Shown piece by piece: positions 15,249-24,031 of a stretch of 34,760 bases of DNA. Numbering within the stretch: the first letter of the stretch is position 1; each line of letters starts with the position of its first letter. The DNA is from an uncultured Bacteroidales bacterium. Lineage in GTDB: Bacteria > Bacteroidota > Bacteroidia > Bacteroidales > Paludibacteraceae. The translations under genes and the position numbers were made by a program. The notes below the pieces were generated by a model, which was not told the DNA's origin, searched no databases, and saw only the letters and a program-made list of their open reading frames with translations. The stretch is taken from the NCBI GenBank assembly GCA_900316005.1, contig ONBH01000023.1, positions 1-34,760 on the forward strand. The letters run 5' to 3'.

Positions 15249-16013
15249 ATGGCAAAAATTATTTCATTAGCGAACCAAAAAGGCGGCGTAGGCAAGACCA
15301 CTACCGCCATCAATCTCTCCGCAGCTTTAGCCAAAGCCGGTCAGAAAGTGCTGCTCATCGATGCTGACCCGCAGGCAAATGCTTCATCGGGTCTCGGTGT
15401 GGACATCCGCACGCTCGACCGCACCATATACGAATGCCTCATTAACAATATTGACCCCGCAACAGCCATCATCGCCACGCGCGTCAGCGGGCTGGATATC
15501 ATCCCCAGCCACATCGACCTGGTCGGCGCGGAGATCGAGATGCTCAATATTGATAATCGTGAGAATATACTCAAAAATATCCTCTCGCAGCTACGCGACC
15601 GCTACGACTATATTCTCATCGACTGCTCACCCTCGTTGGGCCTCATTACCGTCAACGCCCTGACGGCCAGCGACGCAGTCATTATACCCGTACAATGCGA
15701 GTTCTTTGCACTGGAAGGCATCGCCAAACTGCTGAATACCATCAAGATCATCAAGCAGAAACTCAACCCCGCACTCAAGATCGAGGGTTTCCTACTGACG
15801 ATGTACGACAATCGTCTGCGTCTTTCGAATCAGGTGTATGAAGAGGTCAAACGGCACTTTGGCGACCTGGTATTCGATACCGTAATAGCGCGTAATGTAC
15901 GCCTCAGCGAAGCCCCCAGCCACGGACTCTCTGTAATCGAATACGATGCCTCGTCTAAGGGTGCCAAGAACTACGAAGCCCTCGCCAAAGAATTACTCCA
16001 ACGCACTAAATAA
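15249..16013 (+). CDS. parA: Chromosome-partitioning ATPase ParA (Soj)
   Basis: 254 residues. ParA forms ATP-dependent dimers on the nucleoid and moves ParB-parS complexes during segregation. The deviant Walker A motif KGGVGKTT is at 11-18, LLIDADPQANAS at about 37-48, and the Walker B-like YILIDCSPSLG near 117-127. The length and the lack of an N-terminal DNA-binding domain fit a chromosomal type Ib ParA. The start MAKIIS is preferred to an ATG 9 nt upstream because the family begins there. It is followed 8 nt later by parB. Confidence 0.96.
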   Translation: MAKIISLANQKGGVGKTTTAINLSAALAKAGQKVLLIDADPQANASSGLGVDIRTLDRTIYECLINNIDPATAIIATRVSGLDIIPSHIDLVGAEIEMLNIDNRENILKNILSQLRDRYDYILIDCSPSLGLITVNALTASDAVIIPVQCEFFALEGIAKLLNTIKIIKQKLNPALKIEGFLLTMYDNRLRLSNQVYEEVKRHFGDLVFDTVIARNVRLSEAPSHGLSVIEYDASSKGAKNYEALAKELLQRTK

Positions 16014-16021
16014 CTCGATAT

Positions 16022-16846
16022 ATGAAGAAAGTCACAGGACTCGGACGCGGACTGGACGCGCTCATTGACACCCATATAACTACCGACAATGCCTCTTCCA
16101 TCAACGAGGTCGAACTCACCCGCATCTTCGCCAACCCTGACCAACCTCGTCATTCCTTTGACGAAGAAGCCCTCATGGAACTGAGCGACTCCATACGCGA
16201 ACACGGCGTCATATCCCCCATCACGCTCCGTAAAAACGATGACGGCACCTATATGATTATCGCCGGTGAACGCCGTTTCCGCGCAGCCAAAATGGCAGGA
16301 CTCACCTCCATACCCGCCTATATCCGTACTGCCAAAGACGAACAGGTCATGGAGTGGGCACTCATTGAGAACATCCAACGCGAAGACTTGGATGCCATTG
16401 AGATAGCTCTGGCGTACCAGCGTCTGATGGACGAATACGAGCTCACCCAAGAGAAGATGGCAGAACGCGTGGGTAAGAAACGTGCTACCGTAGCCAACTA
16501 CCTGCGCCTACTCAAACTACCGGCCGAAATACAAATCGGTATCAAGGAGAAAACCATCGATATGGGTCACGCCCGTGCGATACTCGGTTGCCAATCCACC
16601 GAGCAGCAACTGGCCATCTACAAACGTATCCTAAGCGACGGGCTGAGCGTGCGCCGCGTCGAAGAACTGGTCAGCGCCAAGGGGCACAAGATGCCGACCA
16701 AGAAAGAGAACGAGAACCAGTATTCCCTGCAAGAGAAAGTGCTCGCCAAACGTATCAACCACCCGGTACGCATCACCAACGGGCGCATCACGATTCTCTT
16801 CAAGGACGATAACGAACTCAGTATGATTATCGAACACCTACGTTGA
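16022..16846 (+). CDS. parB: Chromosome-partitioning protein ParB (Spo0J)
   Basis: 274 residues. ParB is a CTP-dependent DNA clamp that loads at parS sites. It starts with GLGRGLDALI (about 6-15), the ParA-stimulating peptide. The CTP-binding box GERRFRAAK is at 82-90, ENIQREDL at 116-123, and a helix-turn-helix at about 142-166 (TQEKMAERVGKKRATVANYL). The C-terminal part serves dimerisation. No parS-like site was found in the window. The stop overlaps the next gene's TTG start by 4 nt. Confidence 0.96.
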   Translation: MKKVTGLGRGLDALIDTHITTDNASSINEVELTRIFANPDQPRHSFDEEALMELSDSIREHGVISPITLRKNDDGTYMIIAGERRFRAAKMAGLTSIPAYIRTAKDEQVMEWALIENIQREDLDAIEIALAYQRLMDEYELTQEKMAERVGKKRATVANYLRLLKLPAEIQIGIKEKTIDMGHARAILGCQSTEQQLAIYKRILSDGLSVRRVEELVSAKGHKMPTKKENENQYSLQEKVLAKRINHPVRITNGRITILFKDDNELSMIIEHLR

Positions 16847-17547
16847 AAAAGAGCCTCACCATAGTACTACTGCTGTTCTGCCTCAGCCTGACAGCCCAAG
16901 CACAGCACCGCCATGTGGAACGACGCGTCGTATCGACCCATTCGGCGCGGCAGGATACCATCATCAATGCCGCGGATAGCAGTCGCATGCTGATTGGTAC
17001 TGCTGTCACGCCGGAGATAGACTACACCCAGTGGCGACCTGACCCCATGAAAGCGGTTTGGCTGGGTGCACTCGTACCCGGACTGGGACAGATATACAAC
17101 CGTAGTTACTGGAAACTACCTATCGTCTATGGCGGTTTTGTCGGCTGTGCCTACGCTATCTCCTGGAACGCCGAGCGTTATTCCGTTTACCGCGAAGCAT
17201 ACCGCGACCTCTATATGGACCGCCAAAATAACTGCGTTACCGATGACCGATCACGCAGTTACAACCAGCTTTTGCGTGAGGGCTACACCATCGACCGTAT
17301 GGGCGGCGTGGATACCTATACCTCCACCCTGAATAACTGGCAGAATAATTACCACCGGTATCGCGACCTCTCTATCGCTATCACCGCGGTCTATTATGCC
17401 CTGACACTCGTTGATGCCTTTGTCGATGCACAACTCTTTGACTTCGACATCAGCGATGACCTTACCCTGAATATCAACCCGCAACTCTATTACGACCCGC
17501 AGTATCGGCAACGTGCTGCGGAAGTGAGATTAGCTATTTCATTCTGA
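16843..17547 (+). CDS. DUF5683-family membrane protein, TTG start
   Basis: 234 residues. The DUF5683 family is found next to parAB in Bacteroidota, and its function is unknown. Residues 1-20 look like a signal peptide (KKSLTIVLLLFCLSLTAQAQ). The core about 61-105 holds the family's small membrane segments (KAVWLGALVPGLGQIYNRSYWKLP contains the recognisable GLGQIYN). The start is the rare codon TTG at 16843, overlapping the parB stop TGA (TTGA). This is the only start that keeps the signal peptide. The stop shares one base with the start of the transglycosylase gene. Confidence 0.85.
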   Translation: MKKSLTIVLLLFCLSLTAQAQHRHVERRVVSTHSARQDTIINAADSSRMLIGTAVTPEIDYTQWRPDPMKAVWLGALVPGLGQIYNRSYWKLPIVYGGFVGCAYAISWNAERYSVYREAYRDLYMDRQNNCVTDDRSRSYNQLLREGYTIDRMGGVDTYTSTLNNWQNNYHRYRDLSIAITAVYYALTLVDAFVDAQLFDFDISDDLTLNINPQLYYDPQYRQRAAEVRLAISF

Positions 17548-18842
17548 TGAAACATATATTCTATACCTTTCTTTTTATTATTGGGCTTTTGCCTCTCGCG
17601 GCAGCAGCACAAGACCAGCTGACCGATTCCCTCACGACGGATAGCCTATACCGGCAGAACTTCGCCACCGACTCCATCATCCTGGATAGTCTGATGACCG
17701 ACTCCATCACGGCGGATATTGACTCGCTGGCGCTGATTGAGGAAGCCTTAGCATGGCTGGATACCACCGGCTGCACCGCCGATGATATCATCATCGACCT
17801 ACCCGACTCTGTCTATAAGGCTCGTCTGCAAGACCTCCCCTTTATCATCGAAATGCCCTACCACCCCATTATTCGGGGTTTCATACAGCGTTACCTCAAG
17901 TCCTCCAAACGGCTGGCGGGCCTCAACCGCAAGGCGGAATACTATTTTCCGCTCTTTGATGATATGCTCTGCCGTTACGGCCTACCCTACGAGCTTTGCT
18001 ACCTCGCCGTCATTGAGTCAGCTCTGAACCCCATGGCTCACTCACACATGGGCGCTGCCGGACTATGGCAGTTCATGCCCGCCACGGGTAAGCTCTACGG
18101 ATTGGAAATCAACTCGCTGGTGGACGAACGACACGACCCGCTGAAATCAACCGAAGCTGCCTGCCGGTTTCTCAAGTCGCTCTATGCCACCTTTGGCGAC
18201 TGGAACCTCGCCATTGCAGCCTACAACTGCGGTCCGGGTAATGTCAACAAGGCTATTCATCGCAGCGGCAAACGTGATTTCTGGTCTATTTATCCCTACC
18301 TGCCTCGTGAGACACGCTCGTACCTGCCTCTGTTCATCGCCGCTGCCTACGCCATGAACTATGCCGAGGCCCACGGCGTATGCCCCACCGATCTGAACTA
18401 CGCCATACCGACCGACACCCTCATCACCCATGAGCGTCTGCACCTGCAGCAGGTCAGCGACGTACTGGATATCCCCATTGAGGAACTACGCCGCCTCAAT
18501 CCCCAATACACCCGCGACATCCTACCGGGTGGTACCAAGGCTTACACCCTGTGCCTGCCTACCGACCAGACGCTGCATTTCATCGACAGACAGGATACCA
18601 TCCTCGCACACCGAGCTGACGAACTCATCAACAACCGACGCGCCGAGATTGAGATGCTCCATAAGCAGGGACTCAACGGCGGTTATTCCGTCAACGGTGT
18701 CACCTATTATAAAATAAAGAACGGAGACACGCTGGGCGGAATCGCCAAGAAGTTCCATGTCTCCGTCAAGCAACTCAAAGCCTGGAATGGCCTAAAGACC
18801 GACAACATCCGAGCCGGCAAGACGCTGCGTATCGGCAAATAA
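17547..18842 (+). CDS. Membrane-associated lytic transglycosylase (MltD-like) with LysM
   Basis: 431 residues. It cleaves peptidoglycan glycan strands to anhydro-muropeptides. A signal peptide (1-22) is followed by a low-complexity region rich in TDS/DSL (about 25-62). The GH23/SLT domain spans about 130-290, with the catalytic glutamate at E157 (AVIESALNP), GLWQFMPATG (about 172-181) and AYNCGPGNV. A C-terminal LysM domain (about 384-429, KNGDTLGGIAKKFHVSVKQL) anchors it to the wall. It follows DUF5683, as is usual in Bacteroidales parAB loci. Confidence 0.93.
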   Translation: MKHIFYTFLFIIGLLPLAAAAQDQLTDSLTTDSLYRQNFATDSIILDSLMTDSITADIDSLALIEEALAWLDTTGCTADDIIIDLPDSVYKARLQDLPFIIEMPYHPIIRGFIQRYLKSSKRLAGLNRKAEYYFPLFDDMLCRYGLPYELCYLAVIESALNPMAHSHMGAAGLWQFMPATGKLYGLEINSLVDERHDPLKSTEAACRFLKSLYATFGDWNLAIAAYNCGPGNVNKAIHRSGKRDFWSIYPYLPRETRSYLPLFIAAAYAMNYAEAHGVCPTDLNYAIPTDTLITHERLHLQQVSDVLDIPIEELRRLNPQYTRDILPGGTKAYTLCLPTDQTLHFIDRQDTILAHRADELINNRRAEIEMLHKQGLNGGYSVNGVTYYKIKNGDTLGGIAKKFHVSVKQLKAWNGLKTDNIRAGKTLRIGK

Positions 18843-18848
18843 ACAGTT

Positions 18849-19172
18849 ATGGAACCCCACAAGGAATATTACAACATGCGCGAGACGCAGCAGATGACGG
18901 GCCTACCCGCCTCGACCCTGCGCTACTGGGAGACGCAATTCCCCACCCTTACCCCCCGCAAGGATGGGCACGGAAACCGCTTCTACCGACTCGCCGATAT
19001 TGAACTCATCAAGCGTATCCGCTTCATACGCGATGAACTCAAAATCACCCGTATCGAAGCCATACGCGCCGAACTGCAGGCCGACAACCGCAAAACAGAC
19101 CAGCGACAGAAAGCGGTCGAGATACTCCAAAAAGTAAGACAAGAATTAGCAAATATACGTTCAGAGATATGA
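18849..19172 (+). CDS. MerR-family transcriptional regulator
   Basis: 107 residues. The winged-helix DNA-binding domain of MerR proteins spans about 5-75: YNMRETQQMTGLPASTLRYWE is the helix-turn-helix and GNRFYRLADIELIKRIRFI the wing and second helices. The C-terminal part is a short coiled coil, with no effector-binding domain or metal-binding cysteines. The usual next gene in Bacteroides at this position is a relA/spoT homologue, which is absent here. The stop overlaps the start of the YfhO gene (ATGA), so the two are probably translated together. Confidence 0.9.
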   Translation: MEPHKEYYNMRETQQMTGLPASTLRYWETQFPTLTPRKDGHGNRFYRLADIELIKRIRFIRDELKITRIEAIRAELQADNRKTDQRQKAVEILQKVRQELANIRSEI

Positions 19173-21616
19173 AATCTATTGACTGGAAAAAGTACATTCC
19201 CACAGCCATCATTTTGGCTATCTTCCTTTTGGCATCAGCCATCTACTATTGGCCCGCTGTACAGGGCAAAGTCATTTACGCCGGTGACTACATCAATGGT
19301 GCCGCCGCGTGTCAGGAGTCGCATGAGTTCCATGAGCAGACCGGTGACTACAGCTTCTGGACGGGCAGCATGTTCGCCGGTATGCCCAACTACCAGATTG
19401 GCGCAAACGGCGGATTTGCCGTTGATAAAATACTGAAACCCATACGGTGGGTGCTTAGCTGGGGAAACCGAAATGTATTCTTTATTTTCTTCTATTTCCT
19501 CATCGCTTTCTACCTTTTGCTGCGCACTTTCAAGATTGAGAACTGGCTCAGCATGGCAGGTGCCTTTGCGATGGCAATGTCGTCGTATTTCTTTGTCATC
19601 GTAGCCGCCTCGCACAACGGCAAGGCCTATTCCATTACCTGGATGACCTTGGTGCTGATTGGCATGATATTGGTATATCGAAAGAATTACACCTGGGGCG
19701 CGCTGCTGATGATGTTTTTCACCTATATCGGGTTCTTCCAGCACCCGCAGATGAGTTACTATATGTGCATGCTCATGGGCGTACTCTTCTTTGCCGAGGT
19801 GGCAATCGCAGCCAAAGCGAAAGAGTGGAAGCATTTTGCTATAGCAACTGTTATCTTCTTTGCTTCCTTTGGAATCGGTATGGGCATGGGTAGCGGAAAC
19901 ATCTTTGCCAATCAGGAATACTCCAACGAGACCATGCGTGGCGGCCATTCCGATTTGGTGAAGGAGAAAGATGCCACCAACAAAACGAAAGGTCTGGACC
20001 TGGACTACGCTACCGCTTGGAGTTACGGCAAAGCGGAGACCATGACTTTCCTCATTCCGAACTACATGGGTGGTGCCAGCGGCTACAAACTCGGTACCGA
20101 CTCGCGTCTGTACAACGACCTTGTGCAGGCACGTGTACCCAAAGGTTCTGCCAAGCAGTTCTGCCAGAGTGCACCCACCTATTGGGGCGAGAAAGCCTTT
20201 ACTTCCGGCCCTGTTTATATGGGAGCCATCGTGTGCTTCCTGTTCCTGCTCGCGCTGATTATCGTGCCGGGGCCCTACAAATGGGCGCTGCTTGCAGCCA
20301 CGATCTTCTCGGTGCTGCTGTCGTGGGGACACAACTTCATGGGCTTCACCAAGCTGTTCTTCGACTACTTCCCCATGTACAATAAGTTCCGCGCTGTGGA
20401 GAGTATCCTTATCGTGGCGGAGATTACCATGCCGCTTTTAGGCTTCCTTGCTGTCAAAGAGATCGCCGAAGCCGATGACCGCCGTCGTTTCCTACCCGCC
20501 CTCTATATCGCGGCAGGCATCACCGCCGGCATATGCCTCATCCTGGCACTCTTTGGCGGGTCGATGCTCGATTTCACCTCCTCGTATGACAGCCAATGGA
20601 AAGCACAAGTCGGCGACGATATCTACCGCATGATTCTGGACCAACGTGCCGCAATGATGACCTCCGACGCATGGCGCTCGTTTATCTTCATAGCCCTCGG
20701 ATTCGGACTGCTCTTCTTCTATATCCGCAAGCCCTTCAAGACCCAATGGCTCGGTATCGCCCTCACAGCGCTCATCGTAGCCGACCTTTGGCCCGTGGAC
20801 AAGCGTTTCTGCAACGATAGCAATTTTGTCACGGTCAAGGAGCGCGACAAGGTATTCAACATCCTTCCGTATGAGAAAGAGTTGCTGCAGAACGACCAGA
20901 CCTACTATCGCGTCATGAATCTGACGACCAACACCTTCAACGACGCCCGTACATCGTACTACCTGAAGTCCATCGGCGGTTATTCGGCTGCCAAACTGCG
21001 CCGCTATCAGGACCTGATTGACGAACATATCTCTAAGATGCACATGCCGGTACTGAACATGCTCAACACCAAGTATTTCATCACCAAAGACCGCAACGGA
21101 CAGATCTTCCCCTACCGGAACGACGAGGCCTTCGGCAACTGTTGGCTGGTGGATGAGTTAGTGGCTGTCCGGACCGCCAATGATGAGTCGAACGCTCTGA
21201 CCGAACTGGATCTGAAGCATAAGGCCGTTTACGATGAGACCTTCGAGGCCAACCTCCAAATACCGGCTATCACGCCTACGGAAGATGGTGATTATATTAC
21301 CCTCACCGCCTCCAATCCAAAGCAACTGGAATACCATGCCAAGGTAGCAGGGCAGCGGATGGCTGTCTTCTCCGAGATATATTACCCCTACGGCTGGAAA
21401 GCCACCATTGATGGCAAACCTGCCGACTTGTACCGCGTGGATTACATGCTTCGCGCGGTTGCTATCCCCGCCGGCGAACATGATATCATATTGTTCTTTG
21501 CACCCGATAGTATTCGCAGGGGCAATATGTTAGCGCTGGGCTGTTTCGCGGTATTCATTCTTTCACTCATCGGCACATTGGTGCTCTATTTCCGCGCTAA
21601 ACGAAAAGACGCATGA
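19169..21616 (+). CDS. YfhO-family polytopic membrane protein
   Basis: 815 residues. The YfhO family comprises large membrane proteins linked to glycosylation of envelope polymers in some bacteria. At least twelve membrane segments are seen from residue about 9 to about 520, interrupted by periplasmic loops (about 28-75 and 235-320). The C-terminal part (about 530-780) is a soluble domain, and a final membrane segment lies near 785-810. The family's usual early signature YAGDYINGAAACQESHEF is present. It overlaps the MerR gene before it and the fucosyltransferase gene after it by 4 nt each. Confidence 0.88.
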   Translation: MKSIDWKKYIPTAIILAIFLLASAIYYWPAVQGKVIYAGDYINGAAACQESHEFHEQTGDYSFWTGSMFAGMPNYQIGANGGFAVDKILKPIRWVLSWGNRNVFFIFFYFLIAFYLLLRTFKIENWLSMAGAFAMAMSSYFFVIVAASHNGKAYSITWMTLVLIGMILVYRKNYTWGALLMMFFTYIGFFQHPQMSYYMCMLMGVLFFAEVAIAAKAKEWKHFAIATVIFFASFGIGMGMGSGNIFANQEYSNETMRGGHSDLVKEKDATNKTKGLDLDYATAWSYGKAETMTFLIPNYMGGASGYKLGTDSRLYNDLVQARVPKGSAKQFCQSAPTYWGEKAFTSGPVYMGAIVCFLFLLALIIVPGPYKWALLAATIFSVLLSWGHNFMGFTKLFFDYFPMYNKFRAVESILIVAEITMPLLGFLAVKEIAEADDRRRFLPALYIAAGITAGICLILALFGGSMLDFTSSYDSQWKAQVGDDIYRMILDQRAAMMTSDAWRSFIFIALGFGLLFFYIRKPFKTQWLGIALTALIVADLWPVDKRFCNDSNFVTVKERDKVFNILPYEKELLQNDQTYYRVMNLTTNTFNDARTSYYLKSIGGYSAAKLRRYQDLIDEHISKMHMPVLNMLNTKYFITKDRNGQIFPYRNDEAFGNCWLVDELVAVRTANDESNALTELDLKHKAVYDETFEANLQIPAITPTEDGDYITLTASNPKQLEYHAKVAGQRMAVFSEIYYPYGWKATIDGKPADLYRVDYMLRAVAIPAGEHDIILFFAPDSIRRGNMLALGCFAVFILSLIGTLVLYFRAKRKDA

Positions 21617-22635
21617 AAACCATTCGGATAAAGTTTGTTGATTTTACCAGTTCGCCGGGTTCGCTTCGAAATATCAAAGCACTCATTTCTCAGTTCTACG
21701 AACTGGATGAAACGGATAACCCGGATTGGATTGTTTATTCCGTTTTTGGGCAAGAGCATCTAAAATACAACAACTGCGTAAAAATCTTTTGGACCGGCGA
21801 GAACCAAGCACCGGACTTCAACCTCTGCGACTATGCACTTGCCTTCGAACACATAGAACTCGGAGACCGATACTTGCGTTTACCACTATGGCTGCTTTAC
21901 CGGAATGACATAGAACGATTAAAAGTCAAACATATACATACCCAACTCAAAGACAAAGATTCATTCTGCTCGTTCGTCTATTCCAACTCCAACGCTGCGC
22001 CGGAACGCGAACAGTTGTTCGACCTTCTCTCAGCCTACCGAACGGTCTCTTCCGGCGGACGCTATCGTAACAACGTAGGCGAACCGGTAGCCGACAAACT
22101 TGCCTTTCAGCAGCACCATAAGTTCGATATCGCTTTCGAAAACACGTCACACGACGGCTATACTACCGAGAAACTCGTACAGGCTTTTGCAGCCGGCACC
22201 ATCCCCATCTATTGGGGCGACCCGCGCGTGGGAGAGACATTCAACACCGACAGTTTCATCAACTGCCACGATTATCCGAACTTCGATGCGGTAGTGGAAC
22301 GTGTCAAGGAAATTGACGGGGACGACGCCCTCTGGCAGAAGATGATCTCGACTCCGGCGCTGCGCGACCCGGAAACAGTTGATAAGAGCATGGCTGAACT
22401 GAATGCTTTCCTGCGCCATATCTTCGACCAGGAACCGCAGGCTGCGCGACGTTTCTCACGCGACTACTGGGCGCTCAAGCAGTTGCATCAGCGTCAGCGC
22501 GAACGCCGTGCCTACGAGCGTTCCTTTAGGGGCAGAATGCAGACTTTTACCAATCGCTACATCTTCCCCTTCGCCCGCAAGCATGAGAAGTTATGGGTAC
22601 TTTTCAAATCCCTTGCTAAAAAACTGAATGTGTAA
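21613..22635 (+). CDS. GT10-family fucosyltransferase
   Basis: 340 residues. GT10 enzymes transfer fucose from GDP-fucose to N-acetylglucosamine or glucose in alpha-1,3/1,4 linkage on glycans. The diagnostic segment lies at about 170-204: FDIAFENTSHDGYTTEKL then GTIPIYWGDP. FWTGENQAPDFNLCDYALAF (about 59-78) is also typical. The basic C-terminus may hold the enzyme at the membrane. The gene overlaps the YfhO stop by 4 nt. Its last 87 nt are repeated, in diverged form, at 24032-24118. It is the last gene of the par-transglycosylase-YfhO transcript and faces the truncated AbiEii gene tail to tail. Confidence 0.92.
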   Translation: MKTIRIKFVDFTSSPGSLRNIKALISQFYELDETDNPDWIVYSVFGQEHLKYNNCVKIFWTGENQAPDFNLCDYALAFEHIELGDRYLRLPLWLLYRNDIERLKVKHIHTQLKDKDSFCSFVYSNSNAAPEREQLFDLLSAYRTVSSGGRYRNNVGEPVADKLAFQQHHKFDIAFENTSHDGYTTEKLVQAFAAGTIPIYWGDPRVGETFNTDSFINCHDYPNFDAVVERVKEIDGDDALWQKMISTPALRDPETVDKSMAELNAFLRHIFDQEPQAARRFSRDYWALKQLHQRQRERRAYERSFRGRMQTFTNRYIFPFARKHEKLWVLFKSLAKKLNV

Positions 22636-22670
22636 CGAAAGGCAAATTTAGAATTTCATCAACACTTCTA

Positions 22671-22997
22671 CTATCCGCTTACTGCCTCTAAGCCTTCACT
22701 CATACTATGCGCTGCATGATGAATCAGACGTTTGAGTTGTCCCTGCGACAGCACATCGGCATTAATAACCGCCACATCAATATCTTCCGAAAAACGGCAT
22801 GTTAACCTATATGCCTTGGTCAAACTCGTTCCGCCCTTAAACACTACTTTATCTGCATAAGGGCTGTGCGCCAGTAGTCCCAGACTTCGCGTTATCCAAT
22901 AATCTTTCTCCACATATCGAACGTCAATATGTTGTACTTGAGCAGTTGCTTCTATTATTTCTTGAAACAATTTATTATCCTCGTGTAATGTCATCAT
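22671..22997 (-). pseudogene. Truncated AbiEii-type nucleotidyltransferase toxin
   Basis: 108 residues, against roughly 300 for full-length AbiEii-family proteins (nucleotidyltransferase toxins paired with AbiEi). The N-terminal core is intact: KDYWITRSL, then FKGGTSLTKAYRLTCRFSED and IDVAV hold the GS/GT motif and the first acidic residues of the nucleotidyltransferase site. The frame then stops (TAG at 22673) and no continuation was seen in the 35 bp before the GT10 gene end. The start at 22997 overlaps the AbiEi stop (ATGA). It is probably inactive. Confidence 0.75.
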
Positions 22998-23728
22998 CGT
23001 ATATTCCAATTACTTCTTGTAGGTAATATCTCTTCAGATATATAGAGTCGGTATCTTGTCATTGGATTGAGCGAAGCTCTTAGAGTTTGTAATCCCTTTT
23101 TAAAACCAAGATGTTCCATTATAGCGCCAAGCAAAGCACGCACATAGGGAGCATATGGCAATGCTAACTCAGTTATTTGTGATTTTTGTTCATTCGAAAG
23201 TTTGCCTACAAGAAATATTAATCTCTCTACTGCTTCTTCTGTATCAGTACCGGATATCTCGCGGCAAAAACGAATTGCATCCAATAATTGCAACAACTCG
23301 ATATTTTCCATTGTAATAGGGTTCGGCTGAAGTATAAAAGACACGGTATATCTACCACGCTTTATACGACGACGATACTTGCGAACACCCAACTCTATCC
23401 ATGAACTAATCTGTGTTGTCAATCCCATCTGGGCGAACATTATCATTCCTGTCAAATATCCAATAGGTTGATGATTCTTATCCATCACCAAATCACCCAC
23501 AACTTGTTCTATATCTGGACCTATTTCCCCAAACATCGTCTGCTTCGGGCGATAATAACGCCCTTTATCCAACTTGCGTATAATTCCTTTAGCGGCCATT
23601 CGTTCCAATGCCATACGAGCTGCATCTGGAGATATATCATCTTTAACCACTGAAAAAGCAGTAAAAACAACATTGGGTTCTTGGCTATTAATATAGTCTA
23701 ATATTTGTTTTTTTGTCTTTACACTCAT
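22994..23728 (-). CDS. AbiEi-like antitoxin / autorepressor (DUF6088 family)
   Basis: 244 residues. In characterised AbiE systems, AbiEi neutralises AbiEii and represses its own promoter by binding inverted repeats. Residues about 3-60 form a winged helix-turn-helix (KKQILDYINS, SPDAARMALERMAAKGIIRKLDKGRYYRP), followed by the larger C-terminal domain. The ATG at 23728 was preferred to a GTG one codon upstream. Its promoter is at 23808-23839, and two related 28-bp palindromes lie on either side (23770-23797 and 23874-23901), good candidates for its operators. The partner toxin gene is truncated. Confidence 0.85.
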   Translation of the reverse strand: MSVKTKKQILDYINSQEPNVVFTAFSVVKDDISPDAARMALERMAAKGIIRKLDKGRYYRPKQTMFGEIGPDIEQVVGDLVMDKNHQPIGYLTGMIMFAQMGLTTQISSWIELGVRKYRRRIKRGRYTVSFILQPNPITMENIELLQLLDAIRFCREISGTDTEEAVERLIFLVGKLSNEQKSQITELALPYAPYVRALLGAIMEHLGFKKGLQTLRASLNPMTRYRLYISEEILPTRSNWNIR

Positions 23729-23769
23729 CACACCTATTTTAATATTTTACAGTATGTTATAAATATTCT

Positions 23770-23797
23770 GTTCGGTTTATTACGTAATTTACCGAAC
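23770..23797. promoter_or_regulatory. Operator-like 28-bp palindrome, leader side of the AbiEi promoter
   Basis: Outer arms GTTCGGT and ACCGAAC are perfect, and the centre ATTACGTAAT is a perfect 10-bp palindrome. It lies 11-38 bp past the -7 element. It shares spacing and centre with 23874-23901. Confidence 0.75.
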
Positions 23798-23807
23798 AAA
23801 TTCACTG

Positions 23808-23839
23808 CAAAGGTACTGTATTTTTATGATATATGCAAA
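23808..23839 (-). promoter_or_regulatory. Bacteroides-type promoter of the AbiE pair
   Basis: On the minus strand, TTTG (23839-23836), 20-nt spacer, TACCTTTG (23815-23808). The extended -33 is TTTGCATATATC. It is bracketed by the palindromes at 23770-23797 and 23874-23901. Confidence 0.85.
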
Positions 23840-23873
23840 TATTTTGAGAGAAATCTTAATTTATTGCCACATT

Positions 23874-23901
23874 GTTATGTATTTTACGTAAATTACATAA
23901 C
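23874..23901. promoter_or_regulatory. Operator-like 28-bp palindrome upstream of the AbiEi promoter
   Basis: Arms GTTATGTA and TACATAAC are perfect, and the centre TTTACGTAAA is a 10-bp palindrome. Compared with 23770-23797, both have GTTnnGT, a central TTACGTAA-like core and ACnnAAC in the same register. The centres are 104 bp apart, close to ten helical turns. Confidence 0.75.
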
Positions 23902-23926
23902 AACATTTATTGAAAAGTACAGAGGG

Positions 23927-24031
23927 TTAGCTATTTTTCAGCCATAAGCCAAAGAACTTCTCATAGACCATATAGGCTCCATCGTCGCGTTGGTAGATCA
24001 GTTCTTTGTCAGCCAATGTAAGCAGCGGCTT
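23927..24031 (-). pseudogene. C-terminal remnant of an AAA-type ATPase
   Basis: On the minus strand the frame encodes LLTLADKELIYQRDD, then GAYMVYEKFFGLWLKNS and a TAA stop at 23929-23927. This looks like the last 30-35 residues of a bacterial AAA ATPase of the ATPase_2 type, where KELIY and VYxxFFxLWL are common. The frame has no start, because the sequence passes directly into the fucosyltransferase remnant. It is a scar of a lost gene. Confidence 0.55.

Noticed and set aside
19235..20332. 365-codon open frame antisense to the YfhO gene
   Set aside because: It is rich in His, Gln and Gly without any domain pattern and lies fully inside a well-supported gene.
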